Below are positions 14,646-23,100 of a DNA stretch of 64,000 nt, in pieces. This stretch comes from Butyricimonas paravirosa (GTDB taxonomy: Bacteria; Bacteroidota; Bacteroidia; Bacteroidales; Marinifilaceae). Numbering within the stretch: the first letter of the stretch is position 1; each line of letters opens with the position of its first letter. A program made the position numbers and the translations under genes. The stretch spans positions 62,001 to 126,000 of the forward strand of contig NZ_CP043839.1 in assembly GCF_032878955.1 (NCBI RefSeq), read 5' to 3'. The notes under the pieces were generated by a model that worked only from the letters and a program-made list of their open reading frames with translations, was not told the DNA's origin and made no database searches.

Positions 14646-15394
14646 ATAAAGAAGAGGTAGAACAGCGTTTTAGGCGGAGTCGGGTCAGTTACAATGACAA
14701 TGCGCGAGTGCAGAAAATGGTCGTTGATCGGATGGTTCCCATGATTTTGTCATCCGTGGAGCGTGTGCCGGAGAAGATATTGGAGATCGGTTGCGGTACG
14801 GGTTTGTTGACCTCGCAACTGCAACGAACTTTTCCGAGTGACGGGTTGTACTTGAACGATCTGGTGGAGGAGTTGTGTTATCATGCGGCGACGGTTAATC
14901 ATGTGCCGCTGAAGCATTGTTTCCCGGGGGATGTGGAGAAGTTGTTTTTGCCCCTTAGTTTTGATCTGATTGCTTCTGCGTCCACTTTTCAGTGGTTTAC
15001 GACTCCGGAAGAAACGTTCAAGAAATTATCCAAGCGATTGGAGCAAAGGGGAGTGTTGGTGTTCAGTACCTTTGGGAAATTTAACTTGCGTGAAATTCGA
15101 CTGACCACGGGGGGCGGGCTTGATTATCGGAATAAGGAAGAACTGGAAAAGATGCTGAAACCTTACTTCGAAATCGAATTGATAGAGGAAGAATTTCATA
15201 TGCTTGAATTTGATACCCCGTTAGCGGTACTCCAACATCTGAAAAAGACGGGGGTGAATGTTTCAGGTGATTCGACAATCTGGACGAAAGGACGGGTGGA
15301 TGCCTTTATCAAGGACTATAACGCCCGCTTTGCCATTGACGGAAAGGTTGCCCTAACTTACCATCCGCTTTATTTTGTGTGCAGGAGGAAATGA
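14636..15394 (+). CDS. bioC: Malonyl-ACP O-methyltransferase
   Basis: A 252-residue class I SAM methyltransferase that methylates malonyl-ACP so that fatty-acid synthesis can build the pimeloyl chain. Typical BioC opening: RFRRSRVSYNDNARVQ (residues 11-26), where E. coli BioC has a similar F..AA..Y...A.VQ. SAM motif ILEIGCGTGLLTS (48-60), then FDLIASASTFQWF. ATG 14636 is chosen over the upstream TTG 14624. The stop codon leads straight into a heptamer array. Confidence 0.94.
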   Translation: MEINKEEVEQRFRRSRVSYNDNARVQKMVVDRMVPMILSSVERVPEKILEIGCGTGLLTSQLQRTFPSDGLYLNDLVEELCYHAATVNHVPLKHCFPGDVEKLFLPLSFDLIASASTFQWFTTPEETFKKLSKRLEQRGVLVFSTFGKFNLREIRLTTGGGLDYRNKEELEKMLKPYFEIELIEEEFHMLEFDTPLAVLQHLKKTGVNVSGDSTIWTKGRVDAFIKDYNARFAIDGKVALTYHPLYFVCRRK

Positions 15395-15570
15395 AGCTAA
15401 AAGTTAAAAGCTAAAAACTAAAAGTGGAGAGTGGAAAGATTCAGTGATTGCCGATTCAATGATTAGGTGATTAAAAAGAGCGTCGCGTAGAGGGTGGGAA
15501 TCACTAAATCGGAAATCACTAAATCAAGAAATTAGTAGGATCTAAAATTATTAAATCTAAAATCAATAAG
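15394..15570. repeat. Heptamer array and 27-bp inverted repeat between bioC and bioD
   Basis: AAGCTAA, AAGTTAA, AAGCTAA, AAACTAA run from the last base of the bioC stop (15394-15421). The arm 15438-15464 (GATTCAGTGATT...) pairs with 15499-15525 at 23 of 27 positions, closing a loop with GCGTCGCG. A third AT-rich block of TCTAAAAT words leads to the bioD start. Same architecture as the bioF-bioG spacer but with unrelated words. Confidence 0.8.
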
Positions 15571-16251
15571 GTGGTATATTTTGTAAGTGGAATAGATACA
15601 GATGCCGGAAAGTCGGTGGTGACCGGGTTACTGGCTCGCTCTTTGAGAAAGAGAGGGGTAAACGTGATTACCCAGAAGTTTATACAGACGGGATGGGTCG
15701 GTATATCAGAGGATATTCTGAAACACCGGGAGATTATGGGAATCGAACCGCAACCTGTGGATAAGGACGGGACGACGTGTCCTTACGTGATGACGTATCC
15801 GGCCTCGCCTCATTTGGCGGCGGAGATTGATAAGGTGACGCTGGATATGGAGCGGATTACGGTTTCAACCCGTAAACTGGATGCTTTGTACGATATGGTG
15901 TTGCTGGAGGGAGCCGGGGGACTGTACGTGCCTGTTACTAGGGATTATTTCACGATAGATTATATTCAGGAGCATGATTATCCTTTGATTCTCGTGGCGT
16001 CTTCCAAACTGGGAAGTATTAACCACACGCTGATGAGCCTAGAGCTTTGCCGTATGCGGGGAATTAAGGTGGTGTGTCTCGTGTACAATCGTTTCCCGAA
16101 TGATAGTGAGTGGATCACGAATGATTCGATTACGATATTCAAACATTACTTGAAACAATATTTCCCGTCGACAGCGTTGATTGAGGTTCCTGTGGTACAC
16201 GGAACCGATTATCCGGACGTGGATGTCAGTGCGTTGGAGGGTAGAAGATGA
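15571..16251 (+). CDS. bioD: Dethiobiotin synthetase
   Basis: A 226-residue ATP-dependent carboxylase closing the ureido ring of DAPA to give dethiobiotin. The P-loop is GIDTDAGKSVVTG (7-19). The LEGAGGLYVPV motif near 111-121 binds magnesium/substrate. IQTGW after VITQKF matches the family's substrate loop. The start codon is GTG 15571; no in-frame ATG lies close. The stop overlaps the next gene (ATGA at 16248-16251). Confidence 0.95.
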   Translation: MVYFVSGIDTDAGKSVVTGLLARSLRKRGVNVITQKFIQTGWVGISEDILKHREIMGIEPQPVDKDGTTCPYVMTYPASPHLAAEIDKVTLDMERITVSTRKLDALYDMVLLEGAGGLYVPVTRDYFTIDYIQEHDYPLILVASSKLGSINHTLMSLELCRMRGIKVVCLVYNRFPNDSEWITNDSITIFKHYLKQYFPSTALIEVPVVHGTDYPDVDVSALEGRR

Positions 16252-18056
16252 GAAGAGTGGAACTACTTTCCCCGGCAAAGAATGTTGATGTGGCGATTGC
16301 CGCTATCAATAACGGTGCGGATGCTGTGTATATCGGCGGTCCGGCTTTCGGTGCCCGGAAAGCGGTAGGGAACAGTCTGGAGGACATTGAGAAGGCAGTG
16401 TGCTATGCACATCGGTTTTATTGCCGGGTATTTGTCACGCTGAACACGATTCTTTATGACGAGGAGTTGCCGGAGGTAGAACGATTGATTCACAGCCTGT
16501 ACCGGATCGGTGTGGATGCTATTATCGTGCAGGACCCGGCCATACTGAAGTTGGATTTGCCACCGATAGCGTTGCACGCCAGCACACAGATGCATAATTA
16601 TGATCTGGAGCGTATCAAGTTTCTCGATCGGTTAGGGTTCCAACGTATCGTGTTGGCGCGGGAATTGTCACTGGAACAATTACGGGAGATTCGCCGGGAA
16701 GTGAAAGCCGAGCTGGAGTATTTCGTTCACGGGGCCTTGTGTGTCAGTTTAAGCGGACAATGCTATATGTCACATTACTTGACGAAACGATCGGCTAACC
16801 GGGGCGAGTGTGCCCAAGCCTGCCGGATGCAGTGGACGGTGGAGGATGATGCGGGAAAGGTGGTGCTGAAGGATAAGTATGTACTTTCGCTGAAGGATTT
16901 GAACTTATCGGCTCATTTGTCGGAGTTGGTTGAAGTAGGCATTGATTCTTTCAAGATCGAGGGACGGTTGAAGGAGGCGGATTACGTGGCAAATGTCACG
17001 AGTTATTACTCCGGCCGTCTGGATGAAATTGTGGCTCGCAATGAGGATTTGGCACGAGTGGGTGCCGGATACGTGAAGGCCGGTTTCGAGGCTGATCCCG
17101 AGCGGAGTTTTAACCGGGGATACACGGACTACTTCTTCGTGCAGAGGAAAACGGGTATGGTGAACATGGATTCCCCGAAGTCGATGGGGAAGAAGGTGGC
17201 TATGGTGAAGCAAGTGAAGGGAAATCAGATGTGGGTGGAGTTGCTGGAACCCGTGCATAACGCTGATGGGTTGTGTTACTTTGATGGCCGGGAATTGCGG
17301 GGTGTGAAGGTGAACACGGCCGAGGGAAATCGTCTGACTTGTAACGAGAGATTGAACGTGAAACCGGGAACGTTGTTGTACCGGAATTATGACCACGAGT
17401 TTGTAACACGTCTTGCTAAAGGGACTTCCGTGCGAAAGATTAAAGTGAAGGTTGACGTGTATGCGGAGGATGCCCGGCTGGTATTGGTAGCCACGGACGA
17501 GAATGGGGTTTCCGTGATGGTACGGAGTGACGAGACGTTCGAGGTGGCCACGAATCCCGTGCAGATGGAACGTGTGGTAGGGCAATTGCGGAAAAGCGGG
17601 GATACGGAGTACGATTGTTGCGAGGTGGAATATCACGATGAAACGGTGCTTTTCATTCCTTCTTCCGTGGTGAATGGCTATCGTCGGCAATTGCTGGATG
17701 CCTTGAGCCGGGAACGGGAGGTGCAACGGGAGAGATGGATGCAGGAGCCTTTGAACCGGGATGTGAAGTATACCGGGAGTGCCGACTGGCGGCTGAACGT
17801 GGTGAACCGTCTCGCGACGGAGTTCTATCGGGAGCATGGCGTGGAGACGGTTGAACCGGGATTCGAGAAGGAAAACAGGCGGAGTGGCCGGGAAGTAATG
17901 ACTACCCGCTATTGCTTGTTGTTCGAGCTGGGGATGTGTCGTAAGACGGGGAAGGATAAGGCGTTGAAATTTCCGTTGTATCTTTCCAACAATTTGGGAC
18001 GGTTCCGGCTTGAATTCGATTGTAAGAATTGTTTCATGAAGGTGTTATCTATTTAA
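16248..18056 (+). CDS. U32 peptidase-family protein (RlhA/YdcP-like)
   Basis: A 602-residue member of the U32 family with the extra C-terminal region of YdcP-type proteins. E. coli RlhA (YdcP) is needed for hydroxylation of 23S rRNA C2501, using prephenate-dependent chemistry. N-terminal LLSPAKNVDVAIAAI and NNGADAVYIGG are typical. Four conserved Cys (C165, C172, C188, C192) lie in GALCVSLSGQCYM and RGECAQACRMQW and could hold an Fe-S cluster. The end carries CLLFELGMC and FDCKNCFMKV, further possible ligands. It is coupled to bioD by a 4-bp overlap. Why an rRNA-modification-type gene ends a biotin operon is unclear. Confidence 0.88.
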   Translation: MRRVELLSPAKNVDVAIAAINNGADAVYIGGPAFGARKAVGNSLEDIEKAVCYAHRFYCRVFVTLNTILYDEELPEVERLIHSLYRIGVDAIIVQDPAILKLDLPPIALHASTQMHNYDLERIKFLDRLGFQRIVLARELSLEQLREIRREVKAELEYFVHGALCVSLSGQCYMSHYLTKRSANRGECAQACRMQWTVEDDAGKVVLKDKYVLSLKDLNLSAHLSELVEVGIDSFKIEGRLKEADYVANVTSYYSGRLDEIVARNEDLARVGAGYVKAGFEADPERSFNRGYTDYFFVQRKTGMVNMDSPKSMGKKVAMVKQVKGNQMWVELLEPVHNADGLCYFDGRELRGVKVNTAEGNRLTCNERLNVKPGTLLYRNYDHEFVTRLAKGTSVRKIKVKVDVYAEDARLVLVATDENGVSVMVRSDETFEVATNPVQMERVVGQLRKSGDTEYDCCEVEYHDETVLFIPSSVVNGYRRQLLDALSREREVQRERWMQEPLNRDVKYTGSADWRLNVVNRLATEFYREHGVETVEPGFEKENRRSGREVMTTRYCLLFELGMCRKTGKDKALKFPLYLSNNLGRFRLEFDCKNCFMKVLSI

Positions 18057-18377
18057 TTAATGCACTAGTTTCAGCCCGACAACTCCCGTCAGGATCAGGA
18101 ACACGAAAAGGAGACGATATATGTTCGTCGAGTCATGGAAAAAGAAAATTCCCAATAGCACGGTACCGACTGCACCGATTCCGGTCCAGATGACGTATGC
18201 CGTGCCGATGGGGATACTCTTTTGTGCCAGATAGAGCAGAAACCCGCTCAGCCCCATGGAGACCACGGAAAGGGCGATGAAGTGGTAGAAGTATTTCTGG
18301 TGTAATCCGGCAAGTTTAAAGCCGAGGGGCCAGCCGATTTCCAATAATCCGGCACATACTAGTAAAATCCATTGCAT
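18057..18377 (-). CDS. SMR-family exporter (Gdx/SugE-like)
   Basis: A 106-residue protein with four transmembrane helices of the small multidrug resistance family. The essential Glu is in GLLEIGWPLGFKL (about residue 13), whose WPLG context matches the Gdx (SugE) subtype, the guanidinium exporters, better than the EmrE subtype. IPIGTAYVIWTGIGAVGT is the family's second-helix/loop signature. It is divergent from the Crp/Fnr gene across a shared operator, which suggests that regulator controls it. A quaternary-ammonium substrate is possible. It ends 1 bp from the U32 stop, convergent. Confidence 0.88.
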   Translation of the reverse strand: MQWILLVCAGLLEIGWPLGFKLAGLHQKYFYHFIALSVVSMGLSGFLLYLAQKSIPIGTAYVIWTGIGAVGTVLLGIFFFHDSTNIYRLLFVFLILTGVVGLKLVH

Positions 18378-18403
18378 AGTTGTATTTATTAAGTGTTACG
18401 GGA

Positions 18404-18411
18404 CAAAGTTA
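18404..18411 (-). promoter_or_regulatory. -7 box for the SMR gene
   Basis: On the minus strand this reads TAACTTTG, an exact TAnnTTTG. Its -33 region would fall on the FNR-type palindrome at 18433-18448. Confidence 0.6.
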
Positions 18412-18432
18412 GGGCGACCGGGAGGGAAAATA

Positions 18433-18448
18433 CTTGATAATTATCAAG
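18433..18448. promoter_or_regulatory. Perfect FNR-type operator palindrome
   Basis: CTTGATAATTATCAAG is a perfect 16-bp palindrome containing TTGAT-N4-ATCAA, the FNR-class consensus. It lies between the divergent SMR and Crp/Fnr genes and covers the -33 region of both promoters. The neighbouring regulator keeps the FNR-like E-x-x-S-R recognition residues (E166, S169, R170). Confidence 0.8.
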
Positions 18449-18455
18449 AAGTCTG

Positions 18456-18463
18456 TATATTTG
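18456..18463 (+). promoter_or_regulatory. -7 box for the Crp/Fnr gene
   Basis: TATATTTG, 24 bp before ATG 18487. A TTG at 18434-18436, inside the palindrome, lies 19 nt upstream as a -33 match. Confidence 0.65.
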
Positions 18464-18486
18464 TTTTTACAATAATAGTATCTTGT

Positions 18487-19029
18487 ATGATTGATGAAAA
18501 CGTGTTGGAACGCTTGAAACCCTACCTGACGGAAGTGAGTTACCCGAAAGGGTATGTTTTGTTCAACAACGAGAAGTTGGAGAGAAATATCTACTTTATC
18601 AAGCGGGGGATGGCGAGGGCGTTTATTGAGGCTGATGGCCGGGAGGTCACGATCTGGTTCGGACAGGAGGGAGACGTGATTATATCTGCCAGGGGATACG
18701 TGTACGGGGAGAAAGGTTACGAGACTATGGTGCTTTTGGAAGATTCGGAACTCTACCGGGTGAGTGGGAAGGATTTACAAGATTTGTATTGTAACGATAT
18801 TGTTATTTGTAACTGGGCAAGGCGATTGATTGAGCGGGAATTTGTGAGGACAGAACACCATCTGATTGCCAACCTCTCGGAACCTGCGGCCGATAGGTAT
18901 ATGCAGTTATTGCGGGAAAAACCGGAGATACTGCGTCGGGTGCAGTTGCAGCATATTGCGTCTTTCTTGGGGATTTCCTCGGAACATCTGAGCCGGATTC
19001 GGGCGATCACTAAAAACAGAACGAAGTAA
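18487..19029 (+). CDS. Crp/Fnr-family transcription regulator
   Basis: A 180-residue regulator: cyclic-nucleotide-binding-like beta barrel (about 15-110), dimer helix, then a short HTH (about 151-173). The recognition helix GISSEHLSRIRA keeps E166, S169 and R170, equivalent to the E209/S212/R213 of E. coli FNR that read TTGAT. It lacks FNR's N-terminal Cys cluster, having only C102 and C108, so oxygen sensing by Fe-S is unlikely. The cAMP-binding arginine motif is not evident. It is divergent from the SMR exporter and probably binds the palindrome at 18433-18448, repressing itself and acting on the exporter. The inducer is unknown. Confidence 0.88.
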   Translation: MIDENVLERLKPYLTEVSYPKGYVLFNNEKLERNIYFIKRGMARAFIEADGREVTIWFGQEGDVIISARGYVYGEKGYETMVLLEDSELYRVSGKDLQDLYCNDIVICNWARRLIEREFVRTEHHLIANLSEPAADRYMQLLREKPEILRRVQLQHIASFLGISSEHLSRIRAITKNRTK

Positions 19030-19170
19030 CGAAAAGTTTCACGAACTGAAACTGTCCCGTTTTTTCCATGTATGATTTTGTCAACCATGAAAGAAAGGCT
19101 TGATAAAATGGGAATATATCAGTGATTTTTACTATCTTGCACAAGTTTATGTAATTATTGTAAGGAAGTT

Positions 19171-20352
19171 ATGCGAATTATTCAATATATCGGTGTGATT
19201 CTTTTCTTTTTCCTCGTGTCCTGCGAGAAAGATAACGTGGAACCACAGAAGACAAGGACGTTGATGGTTTACTTGGCGGGAGATAATAATCTTTCGGGGC
19301 ATATGCAAAAGAATATCAGTTCCATGATGTCCGCTTGGAAGAAGAGTTATAATGCGAATATCGTGATCTATTTTGATGCTCCCAATGCTGCACCGGAGCT
19401 TTACACGTTCCGATTTAAAGGAAAAGAGGTGGAGAAACAAGTACTAAAAACGTATGAGGAGATGGATTCTGCGGATCCGGAAGTTCTGAAAAAGATATTG
19501 AATGAGATGCAGGATTTATACCCATCAGATTCGTATGGTTTAATTCTTGGTTCACATGCTTCAGGGTGGATTCCTTCAGGGGGATTTGGTCGGAGTAATC
19601 GGATGTTATATGCAGAGCCAGTGCTGACCCGGAGTTTCGGCACGGACTATACCGGGCCAAGCCAAATGGATACACGAGATATGGCAAAGGCAATTCCTTT
19701 CAATAAGGAGAATCTGGAATTTATCCTGTTCGATGCTTGTCTAATGTCTTCCATTGAAGTGCTTTATGATTTGCGGGACAAGGCTAAATACGTGATTGCC
19801 TCTCCGGCTGAACTTCCGGCACCGGGTTTCCCTTATAACCGGGTGATGCCTTATTTCTGGGGGAAGGGGACGAATTTGGAAAAGGATTTGGTGAAAGTGT
19901 GTGATGAATTTTGGGATTATTATAACACGTATAATGCCACTAATCGATTTGGTACGATTGCTTTAATAAAGATGGATGGGATGGAGCATTTATTTGATCT
20001 TACTCGTGAGATCTTGCAAGGGAAGAAGGATTACGTGGCTGATATATATCAGAAAGCTGTTTATTGTTATCCTATGGTGGAATACTCCAAGTATGATAGA
20101 TTTTTTGACTTGGGAGAATATATGAAGTATATGACTGAGGGAAGAGAAGGACTTTACAAGGAGTATCGTGATTTTTTGGATAATCAGGTTGTTATCTATA
20201 AAAATGTAACGAATCCATTTTATTATATATCAATACCGGAGGAAAAATTTAGCGGGATTGCAACTTACATACCACTCAGTATATGGCCTACCGAGACAAA
20301 CGCTTATTGGGGATTTTCCTGGTCGGGTGTCTATGATGCGGTAACGGAATAA
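19171..20352 (+). CDS. Clostripain-family (C11) cysteine peptidase lipoprotein
   Basis: A 393-residue lipoprotein with Cys18 in FFLVSCEKD as the lipidation site. The C11 catalytic pair is visible: H129 in LGSHASGW and C190 in LFDACLMSS. TLMVYLAGDNNLS (about 30-42) is the usual first strand of the caspase-like fold. Clostripain-type enzymes cut after Arg or Lys and are self-activated; the cleavage site is not obvious here. No neighbour shares its direction closely, so it is probably monocistronic. It is one of several secreted peptidases in this window. Confidence 0.88.
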   Translation: MRIIQYIGVILFFFLVSCEKDNVEPQKTRTLMVYLAGDNNLSGHMQKNISSMMSAWKKSYNANIVIYFDAPNAAPELYTFRFKGKEVEKQVLKTYEEMDSADPEVLKKILNEMQDLYPSDSYGLILGSHASGWIPSGGFGRSNRMLYAEPVLTRSFGTDYTGPSQMDTRDMAKAIPFNKENLEFILFDACLMSSIEVLYDLRDKAKYVIASPAELPAPGFPYNRVMPYFWGKGTNLEKDLVKVCDEFWDYYNTYNATNRFGTIALIKMDGMEHLFDLTREILQGKKDYVADIYQKAVYCYPMVEYSKYDRFFDLGEYMKYMTEGREGLYKEYRDFLDNQVVIYKNVTNPFYYISIPEEKFSGIATYIPLSIWPTETNAYWGFSWSGVYDAVTE

Positions 20353-20796
20353 GTGAGATTATCCCTAATCCAGTGGTTTTCTTCGGGATCTAATGGCCTG
20401 AAATCTTGTTCTTGCTTGTATATGGCCTTGTTACGGGGCTATAGGACGGGGTTTTCAATCATGTTATTTTTAATTGTCATCTGTTAAAATGGCGGCTATG
20501 ATCGGGCGATAAACGGGCGAGTAGGCGGCGATAGCGCCTAATTGTCACCTAATAATCACTCAATCATCAGGTAACGGGGATGGATACCCCCGTGGAAGGG
20601 GATGTTACCCCCCTCGTTATTGCCAGTGACTTGTAGAAATGTTGTGCCGTACTCTCCTTAATATCTCATGTATATTTCAAGAAGAGATCAATTAAAAAAA
20701 TACGGTTCGTGTAGTTAACCTATCGTTGACCTATCGTTAACCTATCGTTAACCTACTAACGAGACTACGGCACAAGTATAGAGAGACACGCCTACA
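20353..20796. other. 444-bp gene-free region with several repeats
   Basis: No ORF is supported. It contains two tandem hairpins of the form GGGG-ATxxx-ACCCC (about 20577-20612), an AGGCG/CGCCT hairpin near 20523-20540, and the inverted-repeat element 20642-20775. It separates a plus-strand gene from a convergent minus-strand gene. Confidence 0.7.
20642..20775. repeat. Inverted repeat enclosing an 11-bp tandem array
   Basis: TTGTGCCGTACTCTC (20642-20656) and GAGACTACGGCACAA (20761-20775) are inverted copies matching at 14 of 15 positions. Just inside the right end are CCTATCGTTGA, CCTATCGTTAA, CCTATCGTTAA and a broken CCTACTAAC (20719-20760). The 134-bp size and terminal inverted repeats recall a MITE-like or foldback element, but no flanking target duplication was recognised. 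Confidence 0.75.
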
Positions 20797-21936
20797 TCAT
20801 AGTCCCTGATTTTCTTCGGCGATCGTGTAAAACAGGATTGCTCCTGTTTCAATCACTTCGTCTGAGAAGTCATACTGCGGGGAGTGGAGCGGGGCGCAGT
20901 TTTCCCCGGAACCCAGACCGAACATGGCTCCTTTATATTGCTGTGTGAATAAGCCGAAGTCTTCGCCCCAGCTGAATGGAGTCTGTAATTCTATGTATGG
21001 TAAATTGTTGCGAATGGTCGCATTTTTTACCAGACTTACGGACTGCGGGTCGTTTTCATTGGCAGAGAACGGTTCCAACCATTCCATCTCGTGTTGCAAG
21101 CCGGGAGTACGTTCGCACTCGGTGGCTACCAGATTTTTCAGTTGCTCGGCGTGTTGGTGTAGCAGTTTGTCGGTCTTGGCTCGAAGCGTGGCCCGGATCA
21201 CACCGTTTCCTGCCGATACTCCGTATGCCTCTTCCCCGACGTGTATTTCTACTATGGTAGAGAGAAAGTAGTCGTCGGATTGCATATCGGTGTTATTCCA
21301 GCGTGATAACTCATCAACAATCGTGAGCATGGCGGGAATAGGGCTGATACCTTTCTGTGGTTCAGCGGCGTGTGAGGTTTTTCCCGTGAGCGTGATGGAA
21401 ACGCTCACCACGGCACACGTGAAACTACCTTCCTTGCAGAGAACGGCGTGCAACGGGTAGCCCGGTATGTTGTGTAGGGCAAATGCCTTATCTATCTGGT
21501 AATACTCCAGTACTTTCGTGTCTAGCACGGCTTTTGAGCCTGTACCGTTCTCTTCTGCCGGTTGGAAAAGTAGCAGTACACGTCCTTTTGTCAACGGATG
21601 TTCTGACAGCATTCGAGCAAACCGGAGTAGTATGGTGGTGTGGCCGTCGTGGCCGCATTTGTGCGCCACTCCCGGGGTCTGTGAATGGTGGGGTATATCG
21701 TCCGGTTCCTGTACAGCGACGGCATCCATATCTGCCCGGAACAGGACAGTGGGGCCGTCTTCTGAAAAGAAGTATTCAACGAGCAGCCCGTGGCCGCCCA
21801 CGTGGCGAATGACTTTGGTCGGGTGGAATACCTGTAATTTATCCTCGACGAAACGGGCCGTCCGTGCTTCGTGGCCCGAGAGTTCGGGGTGTTGGTGTAG
21901 CTCACGGCGTATTTGATAAAAAGTATCTTCTTGCAT
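20797..21936 (-). CDS. M20-family amidohydrolase/peptidase
   Basis: A 379-residue metal-dependent amidohydrolase of the M20D (IAA-amino-acid hydrolase, hippuricase, N-acetyl-diaminopimelate deacetylase) branch. Landmarks are RRELHQHPELSGHE at the N-terminus, RADMDAVAV, HKCGHDGHTT (metal ligands), LLFQPAEENGTGS with the catalytic Glu, GKTSHAAEPQKG in the lid domain, and a C-terminal APLHSPQYDFSDE His ligand. No signal peptide, so cytosolic. The exact N-acyl amino acid substrate cannot be read. It is convergent with the C11 gene and has no operon partner. Confidence 0.9.
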   Translation of the reverse strand: MQEDTFYQIRRELHQHPELSGHEARTARFVEDKLQVFHPTKVIRHVGGHGLLVEYFFSEDGPTVLFRADMDAVAVQEPDDIPHHSQTPGVAHKCGHDGHTTILLRFARMLSEHPLTKGRVLLLFQPAEENGTGSKAVLDTKVLEYYQIDKAFALHNIPGYPLHAVLCKEGSFTCAVVSVSITLTGKTSHAAEPQKGISPIPAMLTIVDELSRWNNTDMQSDDYFLSTIVEIHVGEEAYGVSAGNGVIRATLRAKTDKLLHQHAEQLKNLVATECERTPGLQHEMEWLEPFSANENDPQSVSLVKNATIRNNLPYIELQTPFSWGEDFGLFTQQYKGAMFGLGSGENCAPLHSPQYDFSDEVIETGAILFYTIAEENQGL

Positions 21937-22032
21937 AGCTTTTCAATTTACACCGCGAAGGTAAAATAATTAATTATTCGTGTGGTTACATTTATTTTCT
22001 ATCTTTACGTCGAATTATAAAAGAAAGCAGGC

Positions 22033-23097
22033 ATGAAGTTAAATAAGTCGCAAGGGGATTTGTTGAAACGGGTGATCGAGCGATGGGAGGCGGACGGCAC
22101 GATTGACGTGAGTACGGCGGATCGGTTGAAGGGAAGTTACACGGTGCGTTCTTTCGAGTGGAAGGAGTTGGCGAAGTACTCGTTTTGGATTGCCATCGTG
22201 TGCGGGGTGATCGCCGTGGTGTCGGTGTTGGCGGATCATTTGATCATGGATTTGCTTGAAAGATTGTTTCTTTCTTCTTATTCTTTGGTCAGCGGCGTGT
22301 TTGCCGTGGGAGCAGCCTTGGTGTATTACTGGGGTTGGCGACGACGGAAACGGATGCCTTACAAGGTTTTCAGTAACGAGACGATTCTTTTTTTGGGCGT
22401 GTTGCTGACGGCCGTCTCGGTCGGTTACTTGGGGGCGGCTATGGATAACGGGAGCGGGCATTTTTCATTGCTTTTCCTGCTGGCGGCGGTGATTTATGCC
22501 GTGCTGGGCTTTTACTTTTCGTCGGTGCAGGTGTGGGTGTTTGCCTTGTTGTCGCTGGGAGCGTGGTACGGGGCCGAGACAGGGTATCTGAGTGACTGGG
22601 GCAATCATTTTCTAGGCCTGAATTACCCGCAGCGTTACGTGGCTTTCGGGGGATTGCTGGTAGCGTGTCGTTTTTTGCTGGTCGGAAAGAAGTGGTTCAC
22701 GACTTTTGATTACTCTACATACGTGGTGGGAATGCTTTACCTGTTTATCTCGTTGTGGTTTCTTTCCATATTCGGGAATTCGGAAAGCTGGATTCGCTGG
22801 TATTCCACGAAACAGGTGGAGTTGTGGGCTTGGAATTTGCTGATCCTTTTCGGTTCGGTAGTGGCTATATTTGTAGGTTTGAAACGGGATGATGCCGTTG
22901 CCCGTGGGTTCGGGATCACTTTTTTTCTGTTGGGTATTTACACGTTGTATTTCTCCCTGCTGTGGGATGTCATGCATGCCGGGTTGTTCTTTTTTATACT
23001 GGCTGTATCTTTCTGGTTGCTGGGGCGTAAAGCAGAGAGGGTATGGAACTTGGAATTTCTGCGTGACCCGAAGAAACCGAATGATGATATAAATTAA
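22033..23097 (+). CDS. DUF2157-like membrane protein
   Basis: A 354-residue protein: about 45 cytosolic residues (LKRVIERWEADGTID...) and then some nine hydrophobic segments from about residue 48 to 340. The short N-terminal segment with a WxxxGxID-like pattern followed by many helices fits DUF2157 proteins, whose function is unknown. A Trp/Tyr-rich stretch in the middle contains GAWYGAETGY. The next gene starts 3 bp after the stop, so the two are probably co-translated. Confidence 0.75.
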   Translation: MKLNKSQGDLLKRVIERWEADGTIDVSTADRLKGSYTVRSFEWKELAKYSFWIAIVCGVIAVVSVLADHLIMDLLERLFLSSYSLVSGVFAVGAALVYYWGWRRRKRMPYKVFSNETILFLGVLLTAVSVGYLGAAMDNGSGHFSLLFLLAAVIYAVLGFYFSSVQVWVFALLSLGAWYGAETGYLSDWGNHFLGLNYPQRYVAFGGLLVACRFLLVGKKWFTTFDYSTYVVGMLYLFISLWFLSIFGNSESWIRWYSTKQVELWAWNLLILFGSVVAIFVGLKRDDAVARGFGITFFLLGIYTLYFSLLWDVMHAGLFFFILAVSFWLLGRKAERVWNLEFLRDPKKPNDDIN

Positions 23098-23100
23098 GTT

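Noticed and set aside
16905..17837. A 310-codon minus-strand ORF inside the U32 gene
   Set aside because: His/Pro/Leu-rich composition typical of an antisense frame; the plus strand encodes a well-recognised U32 protein with conserved motifs throughout.
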